A stretch of 60,188 bases of DNA from Nemertoderma westbladi (taxonomy: Eukaryota > Xenacoelomorpha > Nemertodermatida > Nemertodermatidae): positions 1 through 60,188 of the forward strand of contig JAUCBJ010009052.1 of NCBI GenBank assembly GCA_032718475.1, in the 5' to 3' direction. Positions 1 through 9,585 of the stretch are shown here, piece by piece. Position 1 is the stretch's first letter, and each line of letters starts with the position of its first letter. Both the position numbers and the translations under genes were made by a program. A model generated the notes under the pieces. It saw nothing but the letters and a program-made list of their open reading frames with translations, did no database searches and had not been told where the DNA came from.

Positions 1-1512
1 TTGCGATATATCGAATGTAAGGTGATTTGTACTCCTAGGAGTATTCCTGTCCCGATTGTGCGTCTTTATTTTAATGTGCTGCGTCCAGTCGATGTCATAT
101 TTATTATTTATTATTTTTGATAGTGTTAGAAGGTCACATAATTGGAGGTATAAAGATATTGGGAGTATATTTAGTTTTAATAGTCTTTCTTTGTATGTAT
201 ACTCATCACTGCCTAATATCCAAATTGTACTTCTGCGTTGGATGCTTTCTACCAGATGGGAATCAGTTTTGTTTGGATACCAGCAGGCCGACCCATATAG
301 AATTATGGGTAACACCATGGATTTATACAAATTCAACTTTGCCAGAATAGGAAGTGTTGCTGCACAATTTCTTCGGATTAATTGAAATGCATTATTTCCC
401 TTTTTACATTTTTCCTTGATATGCGCCGTCCAGGACAAATTAGACGTAATTGTTATTCCCAAATCTTTTTCTTTATCAACGCGCGATATTAATTTTGAGT
501 TTATACTGCGCCCTTCAATATCCCCACGAAATACTATCTGCTTACACTTCGACTCATTAAATTCTAACCCGGCTTCCAGACCCCAAGTAACAAGTTGATC
601 AATATCGAGTTGGGTGTTTATCGTATCGTTTATCGGTGATATTGACATTAATTTACAGTCATCTGCGAGAAGATAAGGGATGCTGACACCACAGACTTCG
701 GGGAGGTCATTGTCCTCGATGAGGAAAAGGAGGGGGCCCAGGAGAGATCCCTGAGCCATGCCACTAGCTACGTCTCTAGCGGTGGATGTCGCCTTGCCAA
801 CCCTTACAGATTGAGTTCTTCCAGATAAATAACTACGAATAATATACCAGAGATTTCCTCGTACTCCTATTCTCCACAACTTTTTAAGTAGGGATTCGTG
901 GCTAACTGAGTCAAATGCTTTTTGAAAATCCAAGTAAACTGTCTCCACCGCCAACTGTCCATCATCCATACCTTTGTATACATTATCCAAAAAAATAAGA
1001 AGTTGTGTAATTGTTGATCTACATTTTCTAAAGCCATGTTGGGCGTTGTGTAGTCGCTCCCTCACCTGTTCATATATCGCAATGAATATACACCGTTCGA
1101 ATACTTTCCCTGGGATTGCGAGAAGTGAAATCGGACGGTATAAAATTATTTTAATTTTACTCCCATTTTTATGTTGGGGATTTACTAACGCATGTTTCCA
1201 CAAAATCGGAAAATAGTTGACTTTTTTCAGTATTTTAAATATTGTAGACAAAGAAGGTGCAAGGACTTTCGCTAACGATTTAAGAAACCCAGGCGAAATA
1301 TTATCTGGTCCTCGGGATTTAGTAACATCAAGAGCGGACAGAATATTCTCCACGGTCTCTACCGATACATCATAGTTGCTGGACGTTGTGAAGTTAGGGG
1401 GATCAACAATATCAATTGGAGGGGAGACCTTGCTAGTAGGTAGTCGAGGTGTTTTAAAGACAGATTGGAAAAATTCATTAAAAAGCTCAGCTTGTTCAAG
1501 TGCAAGGAGAGG
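1..1512 (-). CDS. Non-LTR retrotransposon reverse transcriptase, partial (CR1/Jockey-like)
   Basis: Reading the minus strand from 1512 down to 1 gives about 504 codons with no stop; a TAG at 1513-1515 limits it upstream and the left edge cuts it off. RT motifs occur in order: FRKCRST near 1020, VYLDFQKAFDSVS near 905-935, GMAQGSLLGPLLFL near 721-762, LLADDCKL near 660-690 and DLGITITSNLSW near 425-465, then a C-terminal connection region with LYGSACWYPN near 270. The YxDD position reads LADD. The endonuclease part is missing, so the copy is 5'-truncated at about 1.5 kb. An unbroken frame suggests a fairly young insertion. Clade assignment rests on motif style only. Confidence 0.87.
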
Positions 1513-1694
1513 CTAATTTCGCACATGTGCAATGAACGCAACGACCGGTCCTCCAATTGCACCCTCAACAGGCGGTCATCCCGACTATGGGCAGAAATGT
1601 GGATGGCTTTTAGAGGGAGAAGGATCAAAGTCAATCAGCATAAGCAGTATCACAGTAGAACATGTAATTAACAGTACAGTATCGGAGTTTAATT
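1513..1694. other. Flank between RT frame and 47-bp array
   Basis: The RT frame is closed here by the TAG at 1513-1515. Short ORFs on both strands show no recognisable domain. This may be a decayed upstream part of the same element. Confidence 0.4.
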
Positions 1695-2555
1695 CACCCT
1701 GTACTCACAAATGGTTTAGTATGACCCAAACTTATAGCCACAATACTGTACTCACAAATGGTTTAGTATGACCTAAACTTATAGCCACAATACTGTACTC
1801 AAATTGTTTAGTATGACCCAAACTTATAGCTACAATACTGTACTCACAAATGGTTTAGTATGACCGAAACTTATAGCCACAATACTGTACTCAAATTGTT
1901 TAGTATGACCCAAACTTATAGCTACAATACTGTACTCACAAATGGTTTAGTATGACCGAAACTTATAGCCACAATACTGTACTCAAATTGTTTAGTATGA
2001 CCCAAACTTATAGCTACAATACTGTACTCACAAATGGTTTAGTATGACCGAAACTTATAGCCACAATACTGTACTCAAATTGTTTAGTATGACCCAAACT
2101 TATAGCTACAATACTGTACTCACAAATGGTTTAGTATGACCGAAACTTATAGCCACAACACTGTACTCGCAAATGGTTTAGTATGACCTAAACTTCACAA
2201 ATGGTTTAGTATGGCCCAAACTTATAGCCACAATACTGTACTCGCAAATGGTTTAGTATGACCGAAACTTATAGCCACAACACTGTACTCGCAAATGGTT
2301 TAGTATGACCTAAACTTCACAAATGGTTTAGTATGGCCCAAACTTATAGCCACAACACTGTACTCGCAAATGGTTTAGTATGACCTAAACTTCACAAATG
2401 GTTTAGTATGGCCCAAACTTATAGCCACAATACTGTACTCGCAAATGGTTTAGTATGACCGAAACTTATAGCCACAATACTGTACTCGCAAATGGTTTAG
2501 TATGACCTAAACTTATAGCCACAATACTGTACTCGCAAATGGTTTAGTATGTATT
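1695..2555. repeat. Minisatellite, 47-bp family with higher-order structure
   Basis: Units contain TTTAGTATGACC followed by AAACTTATAG and CACAATACTGTACTC. A 47-bp form (CACAAATGG, CCGAAAC, GCCAC) alternates with a 45-bp form (CAAATTG, CCCAAAC, GCTAC), making a 92-bp dimer. The AAATTG marker recurs at about 1801, 1893, 1985 and 2077, exactly 92 bp apart. The right half (about 2150-2550) uses another arrangement, with a short 29-bp partial unit containing ATGGCCCAAAC. No coding potential is evident. Confidence 0.95.
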
Positions 2556-3801
2556 CAAACTTAATACGATGCATTGAGCTATGTATGGTTCATAATCAAC
2601 CATCGATGGCACCATGTAAGGCTCTTCAATCCAGGGCTTTCATATTATGAATGTGGAATTTCAGGGTTCTATTTGACATATCCTGTTATGGGGTGCCACT
2701 TACTTCAAGCTGAGAGCTTTCCTTCACTAATTAATGCTAGCAGTAGTATCTGCATGCTGATTGGTGTAACAAAAGTGGTACTTATCATGTTTGATGAATT
2801 TATTGCTCCATTTCCTTCCTTTATTGTTTACAAACAGTAGGATCTAGGTCAAAATTGGTCAACATATTTTTGAGGTAATTATTGTTCTATCGAAGATTGC
2901 CTTTCCTTCACTCACTATATTTTATAATTAAATTTATACTGGTCCTGTACACTAAATATGGCCAATATCAAGATACAGCAATATAGGCTAAAGCAATAAG
3001 TTGCGCCATGGACTACTGGTATGCATGTAACCTGTAACCATTGTCATAGAATAATATAGGCTAAAGCAATAAGTTGCGCCATGGACTACTGGTATGCATA
3101 TAACCGAATTCGTGGTTCCACCTCACCGATGTAAGAGCCGAGCTTATGCGGTCGGCATAATAATTACTAAATATGATGGAGGAGATACTACAAAATTCGG
3201 AATAAAAGATAAGATTGACTGTCATATCTTCGAATTTTATCCATCTGCTCTTAGAATATATTTATACAACAACGCCATCAAAAAAAAAACTGCTGTAATT
3301 TAGGAATAACACTAGACGGGCTGGACCGAACTGAATCGAAAGCATAGTGAACTGGCCCGCCAAATGAAAGATAATTTAATAAACAATTTCTTCCAATTAT
3401 TGTATTTGGCTTCCAATTAAAGTCACACCAAAATTTATGAAAATTTCACCAAAAAAAATTATATCCAATTTAAATAATGTTACCCCCCAAAAAATTATTC
3501 AACACCAAATAAAATAAAGTCACCCCAAATAAAATTATTCAAACACCAATAAATTTCTCAACACCAAAAACAATTATTCAGCACTAAAAGCAATGATATT
3601 TCAAACCAAAATAAATAAAATTCTCCCCAAAACCAATTATTCACACAGAAATCAATAAAATATTAAATTATTTATTATTGAATATATAATAAATTGGCCA
3701 CAATGTTTAAAAAAAAATGACAAAATCCCCAAAATAAATACAAATTTTCTCAATAATACATATTAACTACTTACTATATTACTACATTCTACCAAAATGA
3801 A
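2556..3801. other. Non-genic AT-rich stretch with a 73-bp direct duplication
   Basis: No convincing gene. The one structure is a direct duplication: the block beginning ATATAGGCTAAAGC and ending TGGTATGCAT occurs at about 2981 and again at 3054 (73-bp shift), nearly identical. From about 3400 to 3780 the sequence is A-rich with many short CACCAAAA/CCCCAAAA runs, like a degenerate simple repeat. Confidence 0.6.
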
Positions 3802-4009
3802 CAGACTCTCTGTTACAGACTCTCTGTTACAGACTCTCTGTTACAGACTCTCTGTTACAGACTCTCTGTTACAGACTCTCTGTTACAGACTCTCTGTTAC
3901 AGACTCTCTGTTACAGACTCTCTGTTACAGACTCTCTGTTACAGATTCTCTGTTACATACTCTCTGTTACAGACTCTCTGTTACAGACTCTCTGTTACAG
4001 ACTCTCTGT
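3802..4009. repeat. 14-bp minisatellite, about 15 copies
   Basis: The unit AGACTCTCTGTTAC is repeated almost perfectly (one unit has AGATTC, one has ATACTC). Three units make 42 bp, so a spurious 78-aa ORF with a 14-residue period appears on the plus strand at 3797-4033. It is not evidence of a gene. Confidence 0.97.
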
Positions 4010-4135
4010 GTGTATGCCTCACTGAGGCACTGAGGCTCATTCTATGCCTCACTGAGGCTCAGACTATGCCTCACTGAGGCCCAGACTATGCCTCACTGAG
4101 GCTCAGAATATGCCTCATGGAGGCATGACCTCAGG
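4010..4135. repeat. About 25-bp repeat with GCCTCACTGAGGC core, 4-5 copies
   Basis: Directly abuts the 14-bp array. Each unit has TATGCCTCACTGAGGC followed by TCAGA or similar; the last copy is degenerate (GCCTCATGGAGGC). The core is an inverted repeat (GCCTCA / TGAGGC, 1-nt centre), so each unit can form a short hairpin. Confidence 0.9.
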
Positions 4136-4215
4136 TTGAGTGTCTAAGGCCTTCAAGCTGATCATTTGCTTAGTTTTATAATTAAAAGGTGGTGAGTTCG
4201 AACCCTAGAAGAGCA
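4118..4215 (+). repeat. Probable tRNA-derived SINE head (Ser/Leu-like)
   Basis: A box-like GGTTGAGTGTCTAAGGC at about 4133-4149 resembles tRNA-Ser/Leu (GGCCGAGTGGTCTAAGGC), and a B box GTTCGAACCC lies at about 4196-4205. The 47-nt spacing fits a tRNA with a long variable arm. The acceptor stem and anticodon loop do not pair well, so this is more likely a SINE or tRNA pseudogene than a working tRNA. Confidence 0.45.
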
Positions 4216-5057
4216 TTCTTATTTTTCCTATTTCTTGGTTGACTCTAGTATACACTAGCTTCAACTCTCCCAGCTATAATGATAGTATATCATTTGTTGA
4301 GAGAGTAAACAAATGGAAACGAATAGTGATAGTATGCAACCTTGGGAGTTAATGCGCTGTCTTATGAGTAAAGGCCAATAGATTAGACATCATTGTGAGC
4401 GCCGCTCGGGTACTTATAACCTAAGGGGCCTAAAAGCAGGATGCGTGTGTTAGAGTTACTCATGGTTTCAAAGCTAAACCTGCTGCTTGGTTAAAGCTGC
4501 TTGGGGTCAAAGGTCAAAGTTAAAGCTGCTTGGAAACAGCTATGAGTAATTAGTTACTAGTATAGGAAAGTGTATACCCTAGGGCTAAATATAGCGTGCT
4601 GAAAGTCCATGGCGAGGCGGTAGCTGGGTGGTGCCATCAATGACGCCATTCGGTAAGTAATAAAAACTATTAATTGGTAAATCTAAAAATAGAAATCAAT
4701 TTATAAATTAAATAAGTAATACAATTGAATAAATATTAATAAATAAAAGGGTAGAGGTGTCACTTATGACACCCGTTTAATGATTGATTATAATCAATCA
4801 TAATCATAATCAATTTAAAAATTTAATTTTTTTAAATTAAAAAAATATGAAGAATATCAATCATGACACCTTTTAAGATAAAAGTCTGCAACTATCTGTC
4901 GCCTGATACAATGGAAAGATATAAACTTGCTAGAAATATTTGTAGGCCTACCCAAAAAATACGGAAGGCGAAGTGTCAATATGTACAATAAAATCGCGCT
5001 GAATGCCTCAACAATTCCAAACTGAATTCTGGAAGTTTGTTAGGATAAAAACCAATG
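4216..5057. other. Non-genic stretch with palindromes
   Basis: No gene recognised. Notable sites are a DR1-like hexamer pair GGGTCAAAGGTCA at 4504-4516, the inverted repeat GGTGTCA-ctta-TGACACC at 4756-4773, and a perfect 20-bp palindrome at 4781-4800. The motif ATCATGACACC returns inverted at about 4861-4873, hinting at a small foldback element of about 120 bp. Confidence 0.5.
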
Positions 5058-5850
5058 TTCTTAGATCATCATAATGATGATAGGGTGATGGTAACTCCAC
5101 CTACTGGCTCCAGAAGTCGAGGAAATCATGCCAATTACCTAAATGATCTAGACTTTGCCGATGACTTAGGAGTACTCTCAGAATCACTAGAGGGAGCCCA
5201 GAGGCTCCTCAGCTCATGAACAGGCTGCTTCTAGCGTTGGTATTTTTATTAACTCCAAAAAAACCAAAATTTTGACAATTAACTTTGAAAGTCCTCAGCA
5301 AGTTTCTGACCGGATGAGCATGCATGAGCATATGCTTGAGCATGTGGACGACTTCTGTTACCTGGGATCATGGATCCGGAAGTCAGGTGAGGAACTTCGA
5401 ATACGTAAGGGAAAGGCATGGGCAGCCTTGAATATGCTGGGCTCTAACTGCTGAGGACACCAAATCTCTGGATGGCACATTCACAAGAATGCTACGCCGG
5501 GTTCATTGTGTCAAGTACAATGCACACATCTCCCACCAGACACTATATAACATTGGAGGTGTTTCATTGGTTCCCCCAAGCTTGACACTAGAACAAAGCC
5601 GCCTCCACTTTGCAGGACATTTTTTCGCCGTGAGGACCAGCCAGTGCATAATCTTGTGCTTTGGCAGCCTCATGGAGTGAATAAGCATGGTGGACAGCCC
5701 ATGACTTTCTTGAGACGCATCTTAATGGACACTGGACTTGCAAATGCGGATGATCTAGCAAATGTCATGGGTGATAGGAAGTTTGTGGCTGCACAATTGT
5801 GTCGACAAACCGGCACAGCATTCTTAAAAATGCAGCAGAAATGCTGAGAA
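5058..5850 (+). mobile_element. RTE-like non-LTR retrotransposon copy A, 3' part, defective
   Basis: Homologous to the 3' half of the long copy at 47052-50770. Readable pieces include LDFADDLGVLSES (near 5150-5185), MLEHVDDFCYLGSWI (near 5331) and RKGKAWAALN. About 100 bp are deleted after the AAATGCTGG junction near 5440, joining GKAWAALN directly to the region before GCTCTAACTGCTGAGG. The C-terminal part continues through PMTFLRRIL and ends near AAAATGCAGCAG; the usual (TAG)n tail is absent. Frames are broken several times, so it is a pseudogene. Confidence 0.88.
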
Positions 5851-6586
5851 GTTCACTCAGTGAACGCTACGAAGAAAAAATGCAGAGAAGTTCACCCAAT
5901 TGGGCAACAAGCGTAATGCTTAAGCACCTTTTGGGCCAAGTATTTCAAATTAATTCTTTTAGAAAATTAAAAAATATTTTGATATATTCGGTCGGTGGTT
6001 CGATGTTTAGCGTTCAGGTATTCATTGCTTGATGTACAATCATAAAAATGTATATTTATTGGCCACTGCAGATGTAAAATATCCGAACTGATATTATATT
6101 TCACGATTTAACAAGCGTTTCATTTCCGAATTTCGTTATTCAATATGTAACCAATTTTAATTTCATCTGGAACTTATGTATTCCGATTGACAACAAGAAT
6201 AATTGACTTATTGTCAAAGGAATTGGTTAATCTTATTTTAGCAAGAAAGTCCAGTAAGTCATGCTTTTACGTGATTTTTGGAGGTGATAACCAACATGGT
6301 AATTTGAGATATTTTGGGTTTCCAACAAACAGCCAAATCCAACACAATTATATATAATATCAGTCCAGATGTCGATTTGATAAAGCGACCTTGCACTAAT
6401 GATCTCATTGCTGTTGTTCGATTTTGCCATGGCATCACCTACTTCACCCAGCTAAACTTAATGACAATTTCTCCTTAAAAATGATTGGTATAGATTAAGT
6501 TTTGACTAGCCTCCAAGCTTAGCTGTCGTCATTCCTTCTAATATATGAGCTCCATGAACAAACATTGCAATTGTTTGATTTGTGGC
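5851..6586. other. No gene recognised
   Basis: AT-rich spacer. It contains a small inverted repeat GTTCACT-C-AGTGAAC at 5851-5865, beside a second ATGCAGAGAAGTTCACCCA segment. Short ORFs show no domain. Confidence 0.5.
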
Positions 6587-7015
6587 TTAAACTAACAAAA
6601 CCAGGGGCTACCAACGGCTGTTGGGTAGACTTAATGAGAATTAGACTTTCATAGGAGGCTTGTACTTGTACATTATATTGGTTGCTCCGATGTTTGTATT
6701 AGGCTAAATGTGAATGTATTAGGTAGAAATAATTAGTGTTATTTATTTATTTTTCTAATACAGTAAGACCCCTTCTCAGAATAAACTTATATTTGGGGCC
6801 GTTTCCCAGGTTGCGGATAAGGATGATATTTCACACATCGCAGTAATTGTGATTATGATTTGTTTGCCTAGGCGACTGTGTATTATTACATTAAAAGGGA
6901 GGCCGTTTTTTGGTTGATGCAAGTCATTCTTGGTTTGCATCTTCCAATCCCATCTGTTTCTTGGAGTCTGTGTATGAGAGGTTCGTTTAAAGCCATCTTG
7001 GTGGCGTTCTAGTTA
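6587..7015 (+). repeat. Dispersed repeat R2, copy 1
   Basis: Matches 34608-35076 in the same orientation over about 430-470 bp. Shared blocks include CCAACGGCTGTTGGGTAGAC, GGTTGCTCCGATGTTT, ATGATTTGTTTGCCTAGGCG and CTTCCAATCCCATCTGTTTC. The copies differ by substitutions and indels. No ORF, TIRs or clear A/B box, so the class is unknown (non-autonomous element or uncharacterised ncRNA family). The right boundary in both copies is GGCGTTCTAGTTA. Confidence 0.85.
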
Positions 7016-7244
7016 ATCTCTGCCTCAATGGAACTCAAAATCTACTGACAAGTAGACTATGTAGAATGCTTGATGGAACATAGAACAAGTAGGGTATGCT
7101 ACTACATAAAATTAATAAAATTATAATTTTGAGAATTAATATTGCTCAACAACCAATGCAACAGCTGACGTGAATCCCTCATATAATCAATTTTGATGAT
7201 GACGAACTTATGGTTACTCTATTGCATTCATAGGCGTACGGGAC

Positions 7245-7301
7245 GGGGGGGGGGGGGGGGGTGGGTAAATGGTGCAATTCCCCCCCCCCCCCCCCCCCCC
7301 C
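7245..7301. repeat. Poly-G (17) and poly-C (22) tracts facing each other
   Basis: G-run 7245-7261, then about 18 nt including GTGGGTAAATGGTG, then C-run 7280-7301. The arms can pair as a very stable hairpin; the G-run could also form a G-quadruplex. Run lengths in such tracts are often unreliable. Confidence 0.9.
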
Positions 7302-7335
7302 ACCCAGCAAATTTCTAGCGGGCGCAATTACAGAT

Positions 7336-7366
7336 TGAAAATGCAGCATGCCGATCCTAGTAGAGA
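7336..7366 (+). mobile_element. Isolated 3' tip of the RTE-like element
   Basis: The sequence ATGCAGCATGCCGATCCTAG plus a short TAG tail equals the 3' terminus seen at about 9073-9106 (plus) and 47053-47085 (minus). Only about 28 bp is present before it joins copy B, which lies in the opposite orientation. Confidence 0.7.
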
Positions 7367-8613
7367 GTACTCCTAAGTCATCAACAAAGTCTTAATAAGA
7401 TTGGTACTTGGCAGAATTTCATCGACTTCTGGAGCCAGTAGGTGGAGTTATCATCACCCCATCATCATTATGATGATCTAAGGACATGCGTAGAACATAG
7501 TCAACCACAATAATGAACAAGAATGGTGCAAGTGTGTCTCTTGGAGGACGCCCCATAACACTTCAAATGGTTCTGTGTCACCGTCAACAGTAGACACAAA
7601 TGTTGTCGAACCATTATATACTGATCTGATTGCTGCTATAATTTCATCAGGAATCTCATATAATGAAAATATGCTGAACATACGTGAGCGAGAGACTGAA
7701 TCAAAGGCCTTGAAGAAGTCAACAAAGATAACAGCCAGATGCCTGTCTTCTTTTTTGATAACTCTTCAATTTTCCTTCTAAGTGCCAAAATGGGCTCCAT
7801 GGTCCCACGACCTTTACGGAACCCATTCTGATTTCCACGGAGCAGTCTCTCAATGGGATCCCTGATGCGATTTAATAGAATTCTATTGTATAGCTTTGCA
7901 GCAATCGAGATCAATGAGATTCCCCGAAAAGAACCATAGAGTGTTAGGTTGCCCTTCTTGGGAACTGGCACCAACTTATTTGTTTTCATTTCGTGTGGGA
8001 CTCTTGTTGTTCTGGTCATGTCTACATGATGGGATAGATGAGCTTTAAACACTCAGGTATTTTAAAGACCTCAGGGGGAACACCATCTACTCCACTGGCA
8101 CGATTGGTCATAATGCACTTTGCAGCAGCCTTCACTTCTGCAAAGGAGATATCGCCAATAGGAATATCTGGGAGTACAGACTCAAACACGTTTACTTGTA
8201 TAAAGTTATCAGGCAATACCCTGTCATTATTGAGGAGCTTTTCAAAGTGGGCCTTCCAACCATTGAGGCGATCGGCTGGTGATTCAGCCTTAACCTTGGT
8301 GGTTGGTTGGCTTTTCCGCCCAGTAAGCAGATTGATCGATTTCCATGCCTGGGATGATTGCCTGCTGTCGTCAGCATCATTGATGGCATCAACCTGTTGG
8401 TTTATTAGCTCCTGTAGAATAACAGAGTACTGCCTGTTCAGGGACCTAGATGCAGCCTTAACTGCATTCTTGGCCACTGTAGTCTGTTTGAGTCGGGACT
8501 CTTTCTGCGCCTTGTAGAGGTCATTTCGGCACTTCTGAATTTTGTTGTCAGTCCACGGGGCCCTTTTCCTGTTTCGAGGGTATACAGGAACTGTTTCTGC
8601 AGCTGCTAACTTA
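7367..8613 (-). mobile_element. RTE-like retrotransposon copy B, RT and upstream linker, defective
   Basis: Minus-strand copy of the same family as 47052-50770. Readable pieces: PVPKKGNLTLYGSFRGISL (near 7920-7975), QNGFRKGRGTMEP (near 7800-7835), then SVYNGSTTFVST and a frameshifted region where QGD should be (GVLQETHLHH). The upstream linker 8022-8477 has VNVFESVLPDIPIGDISFAE and RASGVDGVPPEVFK, the conserved segment before the RT fingers. The 3' half is missing: the copy stops at the strand switch at 7367. The 5' break at 8613 falls inside the linker (AACTTAA junction). Confidence 0.88.
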
Positions 8614-8917
8614 ATAAGTATAATAAACAGTATAATATATTCCTATTGGGACTATTTTAACATCCACACTTCCTATATCCTCCTCCTACTATTATACTTT
8701 CTTTCTTTCACTTTCAGTTTTGCGTTTTTTAAAGTGATTTTTATTGTTTATTCAGTTTCACCCTCATGGTTTATCCTACTACTTGACCGAAACTTAAATA
8801 CGCCATTGTTCAATTATCACGAATAACAGTAACTTAAACCTGTTTCTTTGCTGTAACAGAAAAAAGTAATATAAATCAAAAAAGTATTTAGCCAGTAACA
8901 TAAGTATTTAGCCAGTA
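8614..8917. other. AT-rich spacer
   Basis: Separates copy B from copy C. Very T-rich; the 94-aa ORF at 8542-8826 is low-complexity hydrophobic sequence in another frame. No gene supported. Confidence 0.5.
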
Positions 8918-9108
8918 AATAAGCATGGTGGACAGCCCATGACTTTCTTGAGACGCATCTTAAAGGACGCTGGCCTTAAAGATGCGGATGATCTAGCTAA
9001 TGTCATGGGTGATAGGGAGTTGTGGCGGTGCAATTTTGTTGACAAGCCGGCACAGCATTCTTAAAAATGCAGCTGCAATGCAGCATGCCGATCCTAGTAG
9101 TAGTTTTT
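8918..9108 (+). mobile_element. RTE-like retrotransposon copy C, 3' end
   Basis: Carries only the last coding part (HGGQPMTFLRRIL, then DDLANVMGDRELW) and the 3' terminus TGCAGCATGCCGATCCTAG followed by TAGTAG. The short 3' UTR and microsatellite-like tail match RTE-type habits. A 5'-truncated insertion of about 190 bp. Confidence 0.88.
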
Positions 9109-9585
9109 ATTAATTTAATAAACAGTAAAAATATAATTTATTTGTATAAAGTAAAATAATTATAACAGTAAAATCATTTTTTAATTAAAATTTTAAATAG
9201 AACAGAAAAAAGTTAAAGAATAAAAAAGAAACATGTTTATTGAAATAAACTTGTGACAATATTCAAAATCAAAGTAGAGTGATTACATCTCGAATTTTAG
9301 AACATGAGTAGTTCAATCTAAGGACACCCTTATGTGAAGTTGAGCCAGTCTTGGGTTTTATGGGGGTAGTATTGGTTGTAATGCTTAAATATAGTCCATA
9401 TTGTATTGCTTGGCTGTAAGTTATATTTAAAAACGTAAAAAGCAGATTTGTCATATTAATCAACAATTTGAGACCAACATGTGAGGTTCACACATTTAGA
9501 ACGCGATCAGGGTCTGAAATGCAGAATATCGCTAAGGTTTAGCAACCCTCGCTATAGAGGACGATGCGATGAGCATAACAACACA
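9109..9585. other. AT-rich spacer, no gene
   Basis: No recognisable coding or RNA feature before the 30-bp array. Confidence 0.5.

Noticed and set aside
4133-4205. Functional tRNA-Ser/Leu gene
   Set aside because: A and B boxes are recognisable but acceptor and anticodon stems do not pair properly.
5851-5865. Ecdysone-response-like inverted repeat GTTCACTCAGTGAAC
   Set aside because: Half-site spacing does not fit the usual 1-bp IR of GGTCA/TGACC sites, and it lies in a retrotransposon edge.
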